Shown here piece by piece: positions 8,819-17,457 of a stretch of DNA of 64,000 nt. The stretch's first letter is position 1, and each line of letters opens with the position of its first letter. Below the pieces are notes generated by a model. The model ran no database searches. It worked only from the letters and a program-made list of their open reading frames with translations, and was not told the DNA's origin. Where the stretch lies: the NCBI RefSeq assembly GCF_039543205.1, contig NZ_BAABJH010000001.1:620001-684000 (forward strand), given 5' to 3'. The position numbers and the translations under genes are program-made. The stretch comes from Flaviramulus_B aquimarinus. Lineage in GTDB: Bacteria > Bacteroidota > Bacteroidia > Flavobacteriales > Flavobacteriaceae.

Positions 8819-9478
8819 CTATATAGCTTTTGCTTTTTTATTTGGTTTTACAAAAGAGGTATCATATCCAGAAAAACGCTTCATATAATAACGTACCGTA
8901 GTACCATAACCATCAGCAAAATTATCTAGCCCGTAACTTCTTAAGTAATTCTTTACACTTCCTGGACCGGCTAAATGCGCTGCCGCTAAAATACCAGATT
9001 CAGTAATAATAAGGCCATTAATACGTTTTCCAACAAAGTTTTTAATATCACGTCTTAAAATCCATTTGTTTCGTGCTGTATTGGCAATAAAGGCCTTTTC
9101 TTGTAAACTTGGGCTCTTTAAAAACTTTGTTGGATTATTAATCCCAATCATTTTTAAAGTTTCAGTTCCAAATTGATATTTACCTAAATACCCATAAGTG
9201 TTTACTGAAAAATAGTTGCCGCCAGACTCTTTAAAAGCTAAAGCTTCTTTGAAACCTACAAATGATTTCCCTAAATAAGGTGAAAACAAATCATCTGAAG
9301 TATTCAACGCTATAAGATCATTAGACCCATTTACATCATCGCTTACCGTATAATTTAAGCTTAAACCCTTTGTAGAATACATACTTAAATCAATAGTTTC
9401 ATTAGTTTGTAATGAAACATGTAATAGTACACATATTGTAAGCGTCAGTATCGAATAACTTGCAATATTTCTTACCAT
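8819..9478 (-). CDS. Lysozyme-like peptidoglycan hydrolase (transglycosylase SLT type), exported
   Basis: This 219-residue protein has an N-terminal hydrophobic segment (about residues 6-22) and a C-terminal domain resembling lytic transglycosylases or muramidases. The likely catalytic Glu lies in AFKESGGNYFSV, followed by GYLGKYQFG and the later AAHLAGPGSVKNYL helix, a pattern seen in lysozyme-like folds. The region between (about 23-75) is low complexity and probably a linker. It is transcribed alone from a strong promoter (9537-9567). The cell-wall role fits the nearby mltG and dapF genes. The exact cleavage chemistry is not determinable. Confidence 0.8.
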   Translation of the reverse strand: MVRNIASYSILTLTICVLLHVSLQTNETIDLSMYSTKGLSLNYTVSDDVNGSNDLIALNTSDDLFSPYLGKSFVGFKEALAFKESGGNYFSVNTYGYLGKYQFGTETLKMIGINNPTKFLKSPSLQEKAFIANTARNKWILRRDIKNFVGKRINGLIITESGILAAAHLAGPGSVKNYLRSYGLDNFADGYGTTVRYYMKRFSGYDTSFVKPNKKAKAI

Positions 9479-9536
9479 AATTTTTAAATTTTTTCAGCAC
9501 ATTTTAATAAAAAATACACCTTGAAATTTGAGCGTG

Positions 9537-9567
9537 CAAAATTATACTTTTTTTAAATAACTTCAAA
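9537..9567 (-). promoter_or_regulatory. Bacteroidota-type promoter for the lysozyme-like gene
   Basis: On the minus strand a -33 TTTG (9567-9564) is followed by 19 bases and a perfect -7 element TAATTTTG (9544-9537). This matches the TTTG-N19-TAnnTTTG consensus of the Bacteroidota primary sigma factor. Transcription should begin near 9531, about 50 bases before the ATG at 9478. Confidence 0.75.
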
Positions 9568-9589
9568 ATTAATCGATTATATGTTCTTT

Positions 9590-10501
9590 TTAGATGTAGA
9601 ATAGATGAAATACAGCCCCTTTTTTATTGAATTCAACGGTCGGAAACGGTATTTTTATCATATTAAAAACGCTAAAAATAGACTTCAATAATTTTGAATT
9701 TGTATTAATATTATTCAAATTTACATCAAAACTTAAAAAATATTGACGATAACGCTCATTACTTGTTAACACTTGGCTGTCAACATCATTCACAGCTGTT
9801 AGCATCCCCTCCGCACCATAGCCTACGGCGATATTTAACCACTTAGGAATTTTGCTTTCTTTAAAAAAGTCATGCAGATTTGCACTCAACCAATAGGTTT
9901 GTCCGTTATAATCTTTTAATACCTGTTCTAAAAACGATTCTCCAAGCTTATCTGGTCGCTGTTCGGCATATTGCGTTTGATGAAACCCATATTTTAAGGC
10001 AATTCGTTGTTCTTTCCAAAGTAATTCTTGTCCAACATACAAACCTGTCCCTGTGCCATTTGCCAAAATATCGCCCCATGAAAAACCCCATTCTGATGAA
10101 TACCCATCGAGGATTTCTACAGCTGTTAAAAAAGTAAACCCTAAAGTAGCCCCATAAATTAATTGATTCTTTTTACTATCACCACTCCAATTTAATAATT
10201 GCGCGCCAAGCTTTCCCATTTGATAAGATGTAAAAACATGACCGAGTTTATCCATTTGTAACCACTCGTTATTATCATTTATAATCTGGAATTTCGAACG
10301 TTCAAAATCTGAGTACCAAAGCTGATTCAATCCAATAAGTGCCATGCCTGCTATAGAAGCTTCAGTAACAATAATAGCATTCCGTCTTGGTTTATTGAGT
10401 GTATCACTTGGAGTTAAAAACGCATCGAGTTTAGACTGCGAAAAGGAAAGCATAGGGCATAACACCAAAAGCACCATATGTTTCACCACAAAACACTTCA
10501 C
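9590..10501 (-). CDS. DUF2279 family protein, exported
   Basis: A 303-residue protein with an N-terminal hydrophobic signal (ending near SFSQ, residue 22) and the DUF2279 (YfiM-like) signature MDKLGHVFTSYQMGKL around residues 83-98, followed by GFTFLTAVEILDGYSSEWGFSWGD. The family is found in Bacteroidota envelopes, with unknown function. The ATG overlaps the mltG stop (TAATG), and the gene is last in the leftward unit dapF, GNAT, mltG. This placement suggests an envelope or cell-wall task, but that is inference. A second ATG eight codons in is an alternative start and would give a more compact signal peptide. Confidence 0.85.
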   Translation of the reverse strand: MKCFVVKHMVLLVLCPMLSFSQSKLDAFLTPSDTLNKPRRNAIIVTEASIAGMALIGLNQLWYSDFERSKFQIINDNNEWLQMDKLGHVFTSYQMGKLGAQLLNWSGDSKKNQLIYGATLGFTFLTAVEILDGYSSEWGFSWGDILANGTGTGLYVGQELLWKEQRIALKYGFHQTQYAEQRPDKLGESFLEQVLKDYNGQTYWLSANLHDFFKESKIPKWLNIAVGYGAEGMLTAVNDVDSQVLTSNERYRQYFLSFDVNLNNINTNSKLLKSIFSVFNMIKIPFPTVEFNKKGAVFHLFYI

Positions 10502-11544
10502 TATTTATTAATCCCTTGAGATGATAAATAACGTTGATACGCTCTAGCATTGACATTATGCTGAGATAGTGTTTTTGCAAACTTATGAAATCCAAATCGT
10601 TTAGCATCGGCAGCAAAATACAGGTATTTATGTTTTTCATAATTTAAAACCGCATCAATAGCTGAAATATCAGGCATAGCAATAAGCCCTGGAGGCAAAC
10701 CTCTATTTTTATAGGTATTATAGGGTGATTCAATGTCTTTATGGACATTTAAAACCCGTTTTATAACTGTGTTTTTATATTTAGGAAGTTGATAAGCTGC
10801 AAATTTTAATGTAGGGTCTGCTTGAAGTGGCATGCCTATTCTTAACCTATTCATATATACACCTGCTATTCTTGGCTGCTCGCTAGCTTGTTTCGATTCC
10901 TCATAAACAATAGAGGCCAATGCCGTTACTTGGTTTTGGGACAAACCATTATCATGTGCCTTTTTGACTCTGGCATCATTCCAAAAACGTTTATACTCTT
11001 TAAGCATTCTGCTTCTAAAAGCTTCGGCTGAAGTATTCCAGAAAAACTCATAACTATTTGGTAAATACATCCCCAAAGCGGTTGCTTCATTAAATTTATT
11101 TTCAGTCAAAAAAGTTTGGTCTTTCATGGCCTTTAAAAGCGAAATGCTATCGGCTTCAATATCTTTAGAGATACGTCCAGCTAATTTTTCTAAGGTACTT
11201 TGATTATTAAAAGATACTCTAATTGGTAAATTTCCAATTCGGATGGAATTAATAATATCATTATTAGTCATACCCTTTTTTATGGCATATTTTCCAGCTT
11301 TTATATTGATGGTATATTTTTTTTGCTCTGCTAAGTCATCAAACGAATCGATATCATCCAATAACGGTTCTAATTGACCACGCACATCGTTATAACTAGC
11401 ATTTGAAGGAATAAAAATGTAAGCCATTTCATTATTAAAGGCCGTATTAGGCTTTAGCATGGCTTTATAAACAAAATTAGCAAAAAACGCAGCTACAATA
11501 AGCCCAATAACGACAATAGCCAGAAGGATTTTTTTTATATACAT
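10501..11544 (-). CDS. mltG: Endolytic transglycosylase MltG
   Basis: MltG is an inner-membrane enzyme that cleaves nascent peptidoglycan strands and is thought to set glycan length. The 347-residue protein has one N-terminal membrane segment (about residues 5-25), a LysM-like region with the YNDVRGQLEPLL stretch, and the YceG/MltG domain with the catalytic Glu motif ASIVYEESKQ and the hallmark RIAGVYMNRLRIGMPLQADPTL. The length is normal. Its start abuts the GNAT stop and its stop overlaps the DUF2279 start, so it is translated as part of the dapF operon. dapF supplies meso-diaminopimelate for the same polymer. Confidence 0.95.
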   Translation of the reverse strand: MYIKKILLAIVVIGLIVAAFFANFVYKAMLKPNTAFNNEMAYIFIPSNASYNDVRGQLEPLLDDIDSFDDLAEQKKYTINIKAGKYAIKKGMTNNDIINSIRIGNLPIRVSFNNQSTLEKLAGRISKDIEADSISLLKAMKDQTFLTENKFNEATALGMYLPNSYEFFWNTSAEAFRSRMLKEYKRFWNDARVKKAHDNGLSQNQVTALASIVYEESKQASEQPRIAGVYMNRLRIGMPLQADPTLKFAAYQLPKYKNTVIKRVLNVHKDIESPYNTYKNRGLPPGLIAMPDISAIDAVLNYEKHKYLYFAADAKRFGFHKFAKTLSQHNVNARAYQRYLSSQGINK

Positions 11545-12069
11545 TTAATTATTAATAAGCTGAAATAAATATTCATTTTTATAAGTCCCATTTACGATGT
11601 TCCAGTCTTTTTTGAGTCCAATTTCTTTAAACCCTTGATTAGTAAACAATTTTACACTGGCTTTGTTTTCTTCAGAAATATTACAATATAATTGATGCAA
11701 GCCTAAGTGAGTAAAACTGTAATCAATCAACAATTTTAGAGCTTCATGACCATAGCCTTTTTGTCTATCACTAGGTTCTTTAACTAAAATACCAACACCT
11801 GCTCTACTATTTCTAAAATCGAAATCGAATAAATCTATCATGCCTAAAGCGACTTCTTCATAACTTGAAATAACCAACCGCAATTGCTTCACTTCAAAAA
11901 TATCTTTGTGGGCTTTTTCTAAATATTGCTTTATTAAAAACTTAGAATATGGTGTTTGTGTATTACTAATTTCCCAAATAGACTCATCGTTTTCAACAGC
12001 ATGGACAAACTCCAAATCCTCAGATTCCAAAGCACGCAAATATATATTTTCGCCTTTTAGTGTAATCAT
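11545..12069 (-). CDS. GNAT family N-acetyltransferase (RimJ/RimL type)
   Basis: A 174-residue acetyltransferase. The start MITLKGENIYLRALESEDL is typical of the RimJ/RimL-like group. The acetyl-CoA loop is RQKGYGHEAL and the later NISEENKASVKLFTNQGF is the usual C-terminal part. Substrates of this group range from ribosomal proteins to small amines, so none is assigned. Its ATG overlaps the dapF stop (ATGA) and its stop touches the mltG start, giving a tightly coupled leftward operon. Confidence 0.9.
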   Translation of the reverse strand: MITLKGENIYLRALESEDLEFVHAVENDESIWEISNTQTPYSKFLIKQYLEKAHKDIFEVKQLRLVISSYEEVALGMIDLFDFDFRNSRAGVGILVKEPSDRQKGYGHEALKLLIDYSFTHLGLHQLYCNISEENKASVKLFTNQGFKEIGLKKDWNIVNGTYKNEYLFQLINN

Positions 12070-12839
12070 ATAATTCCTTTATAAACAAAGGTTGCAGGAC
12101 CTATAAGCCATACGTTTTTATATATGCCGTTTTTAACATCAAAGCACACTTGCAAATCGCCACCTTCTGCTTTTAAATTGATATGGTTTTTTTCTGTTTC
12201 ACCTATATAATTCATCGCTAAGGCTACGGCTGTTACACCAGTTCCGCAAGATAAGGTTTCATCTTCCACACCCCGCTCATAGGTTCTCACCCTAAAAACA
12301 CTATCAGATTCTTTTTTTACAAAATTAACATTACTGCCTGCTTCATGATATGGCGCACCATATCTAATGCTGGCGCCTTTGTTTTTAATATCAAAATTCT
12401 CAATATCATTTTCAAATTGCACATGATGCGGTGAACCTGTATTTAAAAATACATGATTGTCATAGTTTTCAACAGTATCAACATCTAGCATTTGTAACTT
12501 AACAATATCGTCATTAATAGTGGCATGATGTAAACCATCAATAGCTTCAAAAACAGCTTTATTCTTTATAACACCCAATTGTTTTGCAAAAGCAACTAAG
12601 CAACGCCCACCATTTCCGCACATTGAGCTTTCATTTCCGTCAGCATTATAGTACACCATTTTAAAATCAAAATCGGGATGGTTTTCTAATAAAATAAGAC
12701 CATCGGCCCCTACCCCAAAACGTCTATCGCATAAAAAAGCAATATGTTTGATGTCTTTTTTGTTAAATGTTTGCTGACGATTATCAATCATCACAAAATC
12801 GTTTCCTGTTCCTTGATATTTGTAAAAAGTTTGTTGCAT
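12066..12839 (-). CDS. dapF: Diaminopimelate epimerase DapF
   Basis: DapF converts LL- to meso-diaminopimelate for lysine and peptidoglycan synthesis with a two-cysteine acid/base mechanism. Counting from the ATG at 12839, the two active-site cysteines are Cys74 (SSMCGNGGRC) and Cys198 (TLSCGTGV). The N-terminus FYKYQGTGNDFVMIDNR is diagnostic. The frame also holds an ATG at 12851, but a perfect -7 element lies at 12856-12849 and would overlap that codon, so 12839 is the better start. The transcript leader is then only a few bases long. First gene of the dapF-GNAT-mltG-DUF2279 operon. Confidence 0.95.
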   Translation of the reverse strand: MQQTFYKYQGTGNDFVMIDNRQQTFNKKDIKHIAFLCDRRFGVGADGLILLENHPDFDFKMVYYNADGNESSMCGNGGRCLVAFAKQLGVIKNKAVFEAIDGLHHATINDDIVKLQMLDVDTVENYDNHVFLNTGSPHHVQFENDIENFDIKNKGASIRYGAPYHEAGSNVNFVKKESDSVFRVRTYERGVEDETLSCGTGVTAVALAMNYIGETEKNHINLKAEGGDLQVCFDVKNGIYKNVWLIGPATFVYKGII

Positions 12840-12848
12840 AGTAAAGCA

Positions 12849-12856
12849 CAAATATA
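12849..12856 (-). promoter_or_regulatory. -7 promoter element of dapF
   Basis: On the minus strand TATATTTG matches the TAnnTTTG consensus perfectly. Transcription would start about 4-7 bases later, near 12843, leaving almost no leader before the ATG at 12839. No good -33 TTTG is seen at the usual spacing. Confidence 0.55.
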
Positions 12857-13156
12857 TAAATAAAGAATTTCTTGAAGGTAAAATATTCCAAACACATTTA
12901 TATGAATATTTATATATTTTATCTTTAAATTTTGATTAAAAAATAAGATTCTTTATTAGTTTCCCGTTGTCAAGAGAATGACAAATTTCAATGGAAACAT
13001 CGACTCAAAAAAGTCGAGGTTGTTTTAATTTTAGGATTGTTAAATCATCGTTAAAATAGACGTTAAAAATCGTTAAAACCGAATACACCTTTCAATAAAT
13101 AATTAATTTTAAACGTTAAACAGATTGAAAATAATTTTTCAAACAAAAACAATAAT
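12857..13156. other. Intergenic region upstream of htrA with repeated CGTTAAA motifs
   Basis: About 300 bases with no gene. It holds an inverted repeat TTGTCA/TGACAA (12967-12984), a short hairpin TCGACT/AGTCGA (13000-13017), and four copies of CGTTAAA on the plus strand (13049, 13061, 13071, 13114). The motif spacing of 12 and 10 bases for the first three suggests sites on one helix face upstream of htrA. No clear TAnnTTTG element for htrA was found. Confidence 0.5.
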
Positions 13157-14566
13157 ATGAAGAAGATTTTAACATTAGTATTCGTTTCTGTGTTAGGTGG
13201 TATAATTACTTTAGGTACATACAAACTCTTTTTAGAAAAAGAAGACAACACTGTAATTCTACAAAACAAGGAAAACCCTACCTTTTTGCCAACTAGTAAT
13301 GTAACCACTTTATTAAACGCTGCAGAAAACACAGATTTTACTGCGGCAGCAGAAAACACAGTTCATGCCGTAGTGCACGTAAAAAATGTCACCTTGAGCT
13401 CTGGGCAAATGACCTTACAAGATTTGTTTTCTGGTAGAAGTTCGCAACGGGCACAAATGGGAACTGGCTCTGGGGTCATTATTAATGCCGATGGATATAT
13501 TATTACAAATAACCATGTCATCAAAAATGCACATGAACTATCGGTAACCTTAAACAACAATAAAACGTATACCGCTGAAATTATTGGAACAGACCCAAAA
13601 ACTGACATTGCCCTTTTAAAAATTGAGTCTGACGAAGCTTTACCATACGTAACCTTTGGCGATTCCGATACTGTACAAATTGGCGAATGGGTTTTAGCCG
13701 TTGGCAATCCGTTTAATTTAACCTCAACGGTAACTGCTGGGATTATTAGTGCCAAATCAAGAGATTTAACAGGACGAAGTTCACAATCATTCATTCAAAC
13801 TGATGCCGCTGTAAACCCTGGTAACTCTGGTGGTGCCTTAGTGAATACGAATGGTGAGTTAATTGGCATAAACACTGCAATAACCTCGCAAACGGGATCA
13901 TATATTGGTTATTCTTTTGCAGTTCCAAGTAATATTGCTAGAAAAGTAATCGAAGATATTATGGAGTATGGCAATGTGCAAAATGGTGTGTTGGGCATTC
14001 GTGGCGGCACTTTAACTAGTGATGTAGCAGAAGAAATTGGTGTTACTTATACGGAAGGTGTATTTGTGAATGAAGTTACTAAAAACTCAGGTGCTGAAAA
14101 AGCGGGGATTAAAAGCGGTGACGTTATTAAAAAATTAGATAACATTGAGATTTCCAAATTCGAAGATTTAAGCGGTTACATAAAGGCTAAACGTCCTAAT
14201 GATATTGTTAATGTTGAAATATTTAGAGATAATAAATTAAAATCATTTGCTGTAAAACTTAGCAAAACGGATATTTTCTCTGTTAACTTCATGAAAATGG
14301 AATTACAGGATTTAACAGAATCTTTTAAAGAAAAATATGATATTAATTATGGCGTGATGGTCAAAAAAACAGAAAACAAATGGCTGTATTCAAATCTGGG
14401 AATTTCTGAAGGTTATATTATTACTGGAATTAATGATATTAAAGTTGAATCTATTGAGGATATTTCAAAATTAAAAGAACAGTATGGTGATGATACTCTA
14501 GAAAACATTAAAAAGTTAGAATATATAAATAATAGAAAAGAGAAAAAAGAGGTCATTTTTAGATAA
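13157..14566 (+). CDS. HtrA/DegP-type periplasmic serine protease
   Basis: This 469-residue protease/chaperone degrades or holds misfolded envelope proteins. An N-terminal hydrophobic segment (about residues 4-22) directs export. The trypsin-like catalytic triad is visible as His120 (ITNNHVI), Asp150 (TDIALLKI) and Ser224 (GNSGGALV). Two PDZ regions follow, the first with GVFVNEVTKNSGAEKAGIKSGD and a shorter, more degenerate second one near 390-460. The length is normal for DegP/DegQ. It stands alone, preceded by a region with repeated CGTTAAA motifs that may carry stress-responsive control, and followed by a terminator at 14592. Confidence 0.95.
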   Translation: MKKILTLVFVSVLGGIITLGTYKLFLEKEDNTVILQNKENPTFLPTSNVTTLLNAAENTDFTAAAENTVHAVVHVKNVTLSSGQMTLQDLFSGRSSQRAQMGTGSGVIINADGYIITNNHVIKNAHELSVTLNNNKTYTAEIIGTDPKTDIALLKIESDEALPYVTFGDSDTVQIGEWVLAVGNPFNLTSTVTAGIISAKSRDLTGRSSQSFIQTDAAVNPGNSGGALVNTNGELIGINTAITSQTGSYIGYSFAVPSNIARKVIEDIMEYGNVQNGVLGIRGGTLTSDVAEEIGVTYTEGVFVNEVTKNSGAEKAGIKSGDVIKKLDNIEISKFEDLSGYIKAKRPNDIVNVEIFRDNKLKSFAVKLSKTDIFSVNFMKMELQDLTESFKEKYDINYGVMVKKTENKWLYSNLGISEGYIITGINDIKVESIEDISKLKEQYGDDTLENIKKLEYINNRKEKKEVIFR

Positions 14567-14591
14567 AAACAGTATTTAAACCGAGTTTTTA

Positions 14592-14629
14592 AACCCTTTA
14601 AAGTTTTAAATTTTGAAGGGTTATTTTTT
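14592..14629 (+). terminator. Rho-independent terminator after htrA
   Basis: A stem AACCCTT (14592-14598) pairs with AAGGGTT (14616-14622), and a run of seven T follows. Its position 25 bases after the htrA stop fits termination of that transcript. Confidence 0.75.
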
Positions 14630-14664
14630 TGTTAAATTACGCTACGAAAACGTTTGAAATATGG

Positions 14665-14672
14665 TAATTTTG
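14665..14672 (+). promoter_or_regulatory. -7 promoter element of the GAPDH gene
   Basis: TAATTTTG is a perfect TAnnTTTG element. Transcription would start near 14678, about 30 bases before the ATG at 14709. A TTTG at 14653-14656 is too close to serve as the -33 element. Confidence 0.5.
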
Positions 14673-14708
14673 CCAAAATTTTCAAAATCAAACTAAATTA
14701 TTTACGCT

Positions 14709-16157
14709 ATGGGTTCTAACAAAACTTATGAAAAAGAATTAGCCTTTCAAGCAGACCGTCGAAAAGCGACTGTCGAATTTATTAAAATTATAAGTGACTT
14801 ATGGTATGACAAATCTATCGAGTTGGTAATTTTCAGAAATCAGCTAATTGATAGAAATGTTAGTCAGATTTTAAACTTGCATGAGTATGCTGGTAAATTT
14901 GTACAAAAACCAATTTCTATTTTCGATTCTGTAGAAATTGCTCAAGCAATTAAAGCGCTTGACATACCACCTGCAAAATTAGATATTGGAAAATTAACCT
15001 ACGAATATCAATTAGAAGACAACAAGTACAATAATGCTACTGCTTTTGTTGCAAGTAGATTAAGTGATGCTAGTAAAAATGGAGATATTGCTCCTAAAGA
15101 TGTTATCCTTTATGGATTTGGTAGAATTGGTAGATTAGTAGCACGTGAACTCATGGTACGCACTGGAAAAGGTAGCCAATTGCGTTTAAGAGCCATTGTT
15201 ACTCGTGGTGCCATAGATGCTCAAATACTTGAAAAAAGAGCATCGCTTTTACGTAATGATTCCGTTCATGGTGATTTTCCAGGCACAGTATCTGTCGATG
15301 TAAAAAACAAGGCTTTAATTATTAATGGTACTACAGTAAATATAATTTCAGCCAATGCACCTGAAGATATTGATTATACAAAATTCAACATAAACAATGC
15401 TTTAGTTATAGATAATACAGGTGCTTTTAGAGATAAAAAAGCCTTAAGCAGACATTTAAAATCTAAAGGCATCGATAAAGTTTTATTAACAGCTCCCGGA
15501 AAAGAAGTTCCTAATATTGTTCATGGTGTTAATCATAAAGAACATAATCCAGATAAAGTTGATATATTTTCTGCCGCTTCTTGTACCACCAATGCTATAA
15601 CACCTGTTTTAAAAGCTATGGAAGATTCTTTTGGTGTAAAAAGTGGTCACTTAGAAACTATTCATGCTTATACAAACGACCAAAATTTGGTTGATAATTT
15701 TCATAAAAAATACCGTCGTGGTAGAGCAGCTGGATTAAATATGGTCATCACCGAAACTGGTGCAGGAAGTGCTGTTGCAAAGGCCTTACCTAGTTTAGAA
15801 GGTAAATTAACATCAAATGCCATTCGTGTTCCGGTGCCAAACGGTTCCTTGGCTATTCTTAACTTAGAGTTAAAAAACAAAACGTCCATAGATGGCATTA
15901 ATACTATTTTAAAGAAATATGCTTTAGAGGGCGATTTGGTAGAACAAATTAAATACGAGCTGAGCGATGAACTCGTTTCTAGCGATATTGTTGGTAGTTC
16001 TGCCCCATCCATTTATGATAGTAAGGCCACTATTGTACGCAAAGATGGTAAAAATGTATTGCTTTACATTTGGTATGATAATGAGTATGGTTACAGCCAC
16101 CAAGTTATCAGACTTGCAAAATACATTGCTAAAGTTAGACGTTACACGTATTATTAA
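14709..16157 (+). CDS. Glyceraldehyde-3-phosphate dehydrogenase, long form
   Basis: GAPDH converts glyceraldehyde-3-phosphate to 1,3-bisphosphoglycerate or the reverse. The dehydrogenase core begins only near residue 132 with the NAD(P)-binding GFGRIGR (136-142). The catalytic Cys292 is in SAASCTTNAI, and the phosphate-site and C-terminal WYDNEYGYSHQVIRLAKY motifs are intact. The 482 residues include an extension of about 130 residues before the core, absent from the usual 330-340-residue enzyme. Such long forms occur in Bacteroidota and may be an anabolic NADP-using version, but cofactor preference is inference. It has its own -7 element and a terminator at 16199. Confidence 0.93.
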   Translation: MGSNKTYEKELAFQADRRKATVEFIKIISDLWYDKSIELVIFRNQLIDRNVSQILNLHEYAGKFVQKPISIFDSVEIAQAIKALDIPPAKLDIGKLTYEYQLEDNKYNNATAFVASRLSDASKNGDIAPKDVILYGFGRIGRLVARELMVRTGKGSQLRLRAIVTRGAIDAQILEKRASLLRNDSVHGDFPGTVSVDVKNKALIINGTTVNIISANAPEDIDYTKFNINNALVIDNTGAFRDKKALSRHLKSKGIDKVLLTAPGKEVPNIVHGVNHKEHNPDKVDIFSAASCTTNAITPVLKAMEDSFGVKSGHLETIHAYTNDQNLVDNFHKKYRRGRAAGLNMVITETGAGSAVAKALPSLEGKLTSNAIRVPVPNGSLAILNLELKNKTSIDGINTILKKYALEGDLVEQIKYELSDELVSSDIVGSSAPSIYDSKATIVRKDGKNVLLYIWYDNEYGYSHQVIRLAKYIAKVRRYTYY

Positions 16158-16198
16158 AATACCGTAATCTAAATTAAAAATACAAACGTATATACACT

Positions 16199-16223
16199 AG
16201 CCTCATTATTATGAGGCTTTTTA
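16199..16223 (+). terminator. Rho-independent terminator after the GAPDH gene
   Basis: AGCCTCAT (16199-16206) pairs with ATGAGGCT (16211-16218) around a four-base loop, followed by TTTTT. It lies about 40 bases after the GAPDH stop. Confidence 0.85.
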
Positions 16224-16299
16224 ATGATTTATAATCAATTAATAAACAATATTTTATAAATTCGCATACCAAATACAACCAATTAAAATCCATTAAAAA

Positions 16300-16923
16300 A
16301 TGAATCCTATCAAATCTTTATTTTTAATAGTATTTACCTGCTTAATTAGTTTTTCATCATTTTCTCAAAAAAAACAAGAGGATAACCAATTGTCTCTATA
16401 TAAAGGCACTATTGATAATCAATTTGAATATATTCTTAAAAAATCCGGTAATTTTAAAGGAACCAACGGACAACCGTATGAAGCCGTAAAACGCAGCATG
16501 TTTTTAACTTTAAGAGCGCATACCATTGATTCTTTAAAAACAGTTCATAGAAATCTTGCCGAAACGCAAGCTGTTGTTAAAACACAAGCTAAAGAAATTT
16601 TGGATTTAAAAGCCAATTTATCTAATACGCAAACCAATTTAGATAAAACCAACGAAGAGAAAAACAACATGGCTTTGTTTGGCATGCAAATGAGTAAAAC
16701 AAACTACAATGTGCTTATGTGGTCTATTATTGGTGGTTTATTAGCGCTTCTTATTTTATTTATTTACAAGTTTAAAAACAGTAATGCCATTACTAGAGAA
16801 GCTAAACATAACTTAGCTGAAATTGAAGAAGAGTTTGATGAACACAGAAGAACCGCTTTAGAACGCGAACAAAAAGTGAGACGCCAATTACAAGACGAAA
16901 TTAATAAGCAGAAAAAGGCTTAA
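16300..16923 (+). CDS. Signal-peptide, coiled-coil, single-membrane-span protein of unknown function
   Basis: A 207-residue protein with a signal sequence (about 1-22, ending FSSFSQ), a conserved-looking region TIDNQFEYILKKSGNF with GQPYEAVKRSMFLTLRAHT, a heptad-rich helix (about 75-125), a strong membrane segment near 140-160 (VLMWSIIGGLLALLILFIYKF) and a charged cytoplasmic helix to the end. Proteins like this are sometimes labelled tRNA (guanine-N1)-methyltransferase in flavobacterial genomes. I see no methyltransferase motif, so that name should not be carried over. Its role is unknown; the topology suggests a periplasm-to-cytoplasm connector. Confidence 0.8.
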   Translation: MNPIKSLFLIVFTCLISFSSFSQKKQEDNQLSLYKGTIDNQFEYILKKSGNFKGTNGQPYEAVKRSMFLTLRAHTIDSLKTVHRNLAETQAVVKTQAKEILDLKANLSNTQTNLDKTNEEKNNMALFGMQMSKTNYNVLMWSIIGGLLALLILFIYKFKNSNAITREAKHNLAEIEEEFDEHRRTALEREQKVRRQLQDEINKQKKA

Positions 16924-16986
16924 ATTTTAGTTTACAACTATAAATTCATAAAAAAAATCTGTAATTTCCCATTATAGGTTTTTTTT

Positions 16987-17457
16987 ATGAACATAATACA
17001 AGCCACCACAAAACACTTAAATGATTTCGTTCCACTTTTTGATGGTTATCGTGTTTTTTACAGACAAGCATCTGACCAGCAATCTGTCCATGATTTTTTA
17101 AAAGAACATCTTACAAAACAAGATTCTGTAATCTATATAGCCTATATCAATGCTATTTCTGTGGGTTTTATACAACTCTACTTTTTGTTTTCTTCAGTAA
17201 GCATGTAACCTATGTATGTACTAAATGATTTATATTTAAATGCTCATTTCCGCAATAAAAATATTGGTGCTGCTTTAATTAATAAAGCTAAAGCCCTTTG
17301 TAAAGAAAAAGGTTATAAAGGCTTAATTATTCAAACTGAAAAAACAAATCCTGCTCAGCATTTATATCAACGGGAAGGTTTTGTTTTAGATGAAGATTTA
17401 TCTTTTTTTGGAGGGTTGATTGAAATTTGGCTCCTCTATCTAATCAATAACTTTTAA
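16987..17457 (+). pseudogene. GNAT acetyltransferase interrupted by an in-frame stop
   Basis: Two adjoining open stretches in the same frame make one acetyltransferase. Residues before the break end GFIQLYFLFSSVSM; a TAA at 17206-17208 follows; the frame then continues P-MYVLNDLYLNAHFRNKNIGAALINKAK, with the acetyl-CoA loop, and QTEKTNPAQHLYQREGF. A single base change would create the stop. The end also looks altered: the reading frame runs 14 bases into the convergent DUF481 gene, whereas one extra T in the T7 run near 17409 would give SFFWRVD and a stop at about 17427. Sequencing error, true decay, or two subunits remain possible. Confidence 0.7.

Noticed and set aside
16300..16923. Label tRNA (guanine-N1)-methyltransferase for this gene
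   Set aside because: The protein has a signal peptide, coiled coil and membrane span but no SAM-binding motif.
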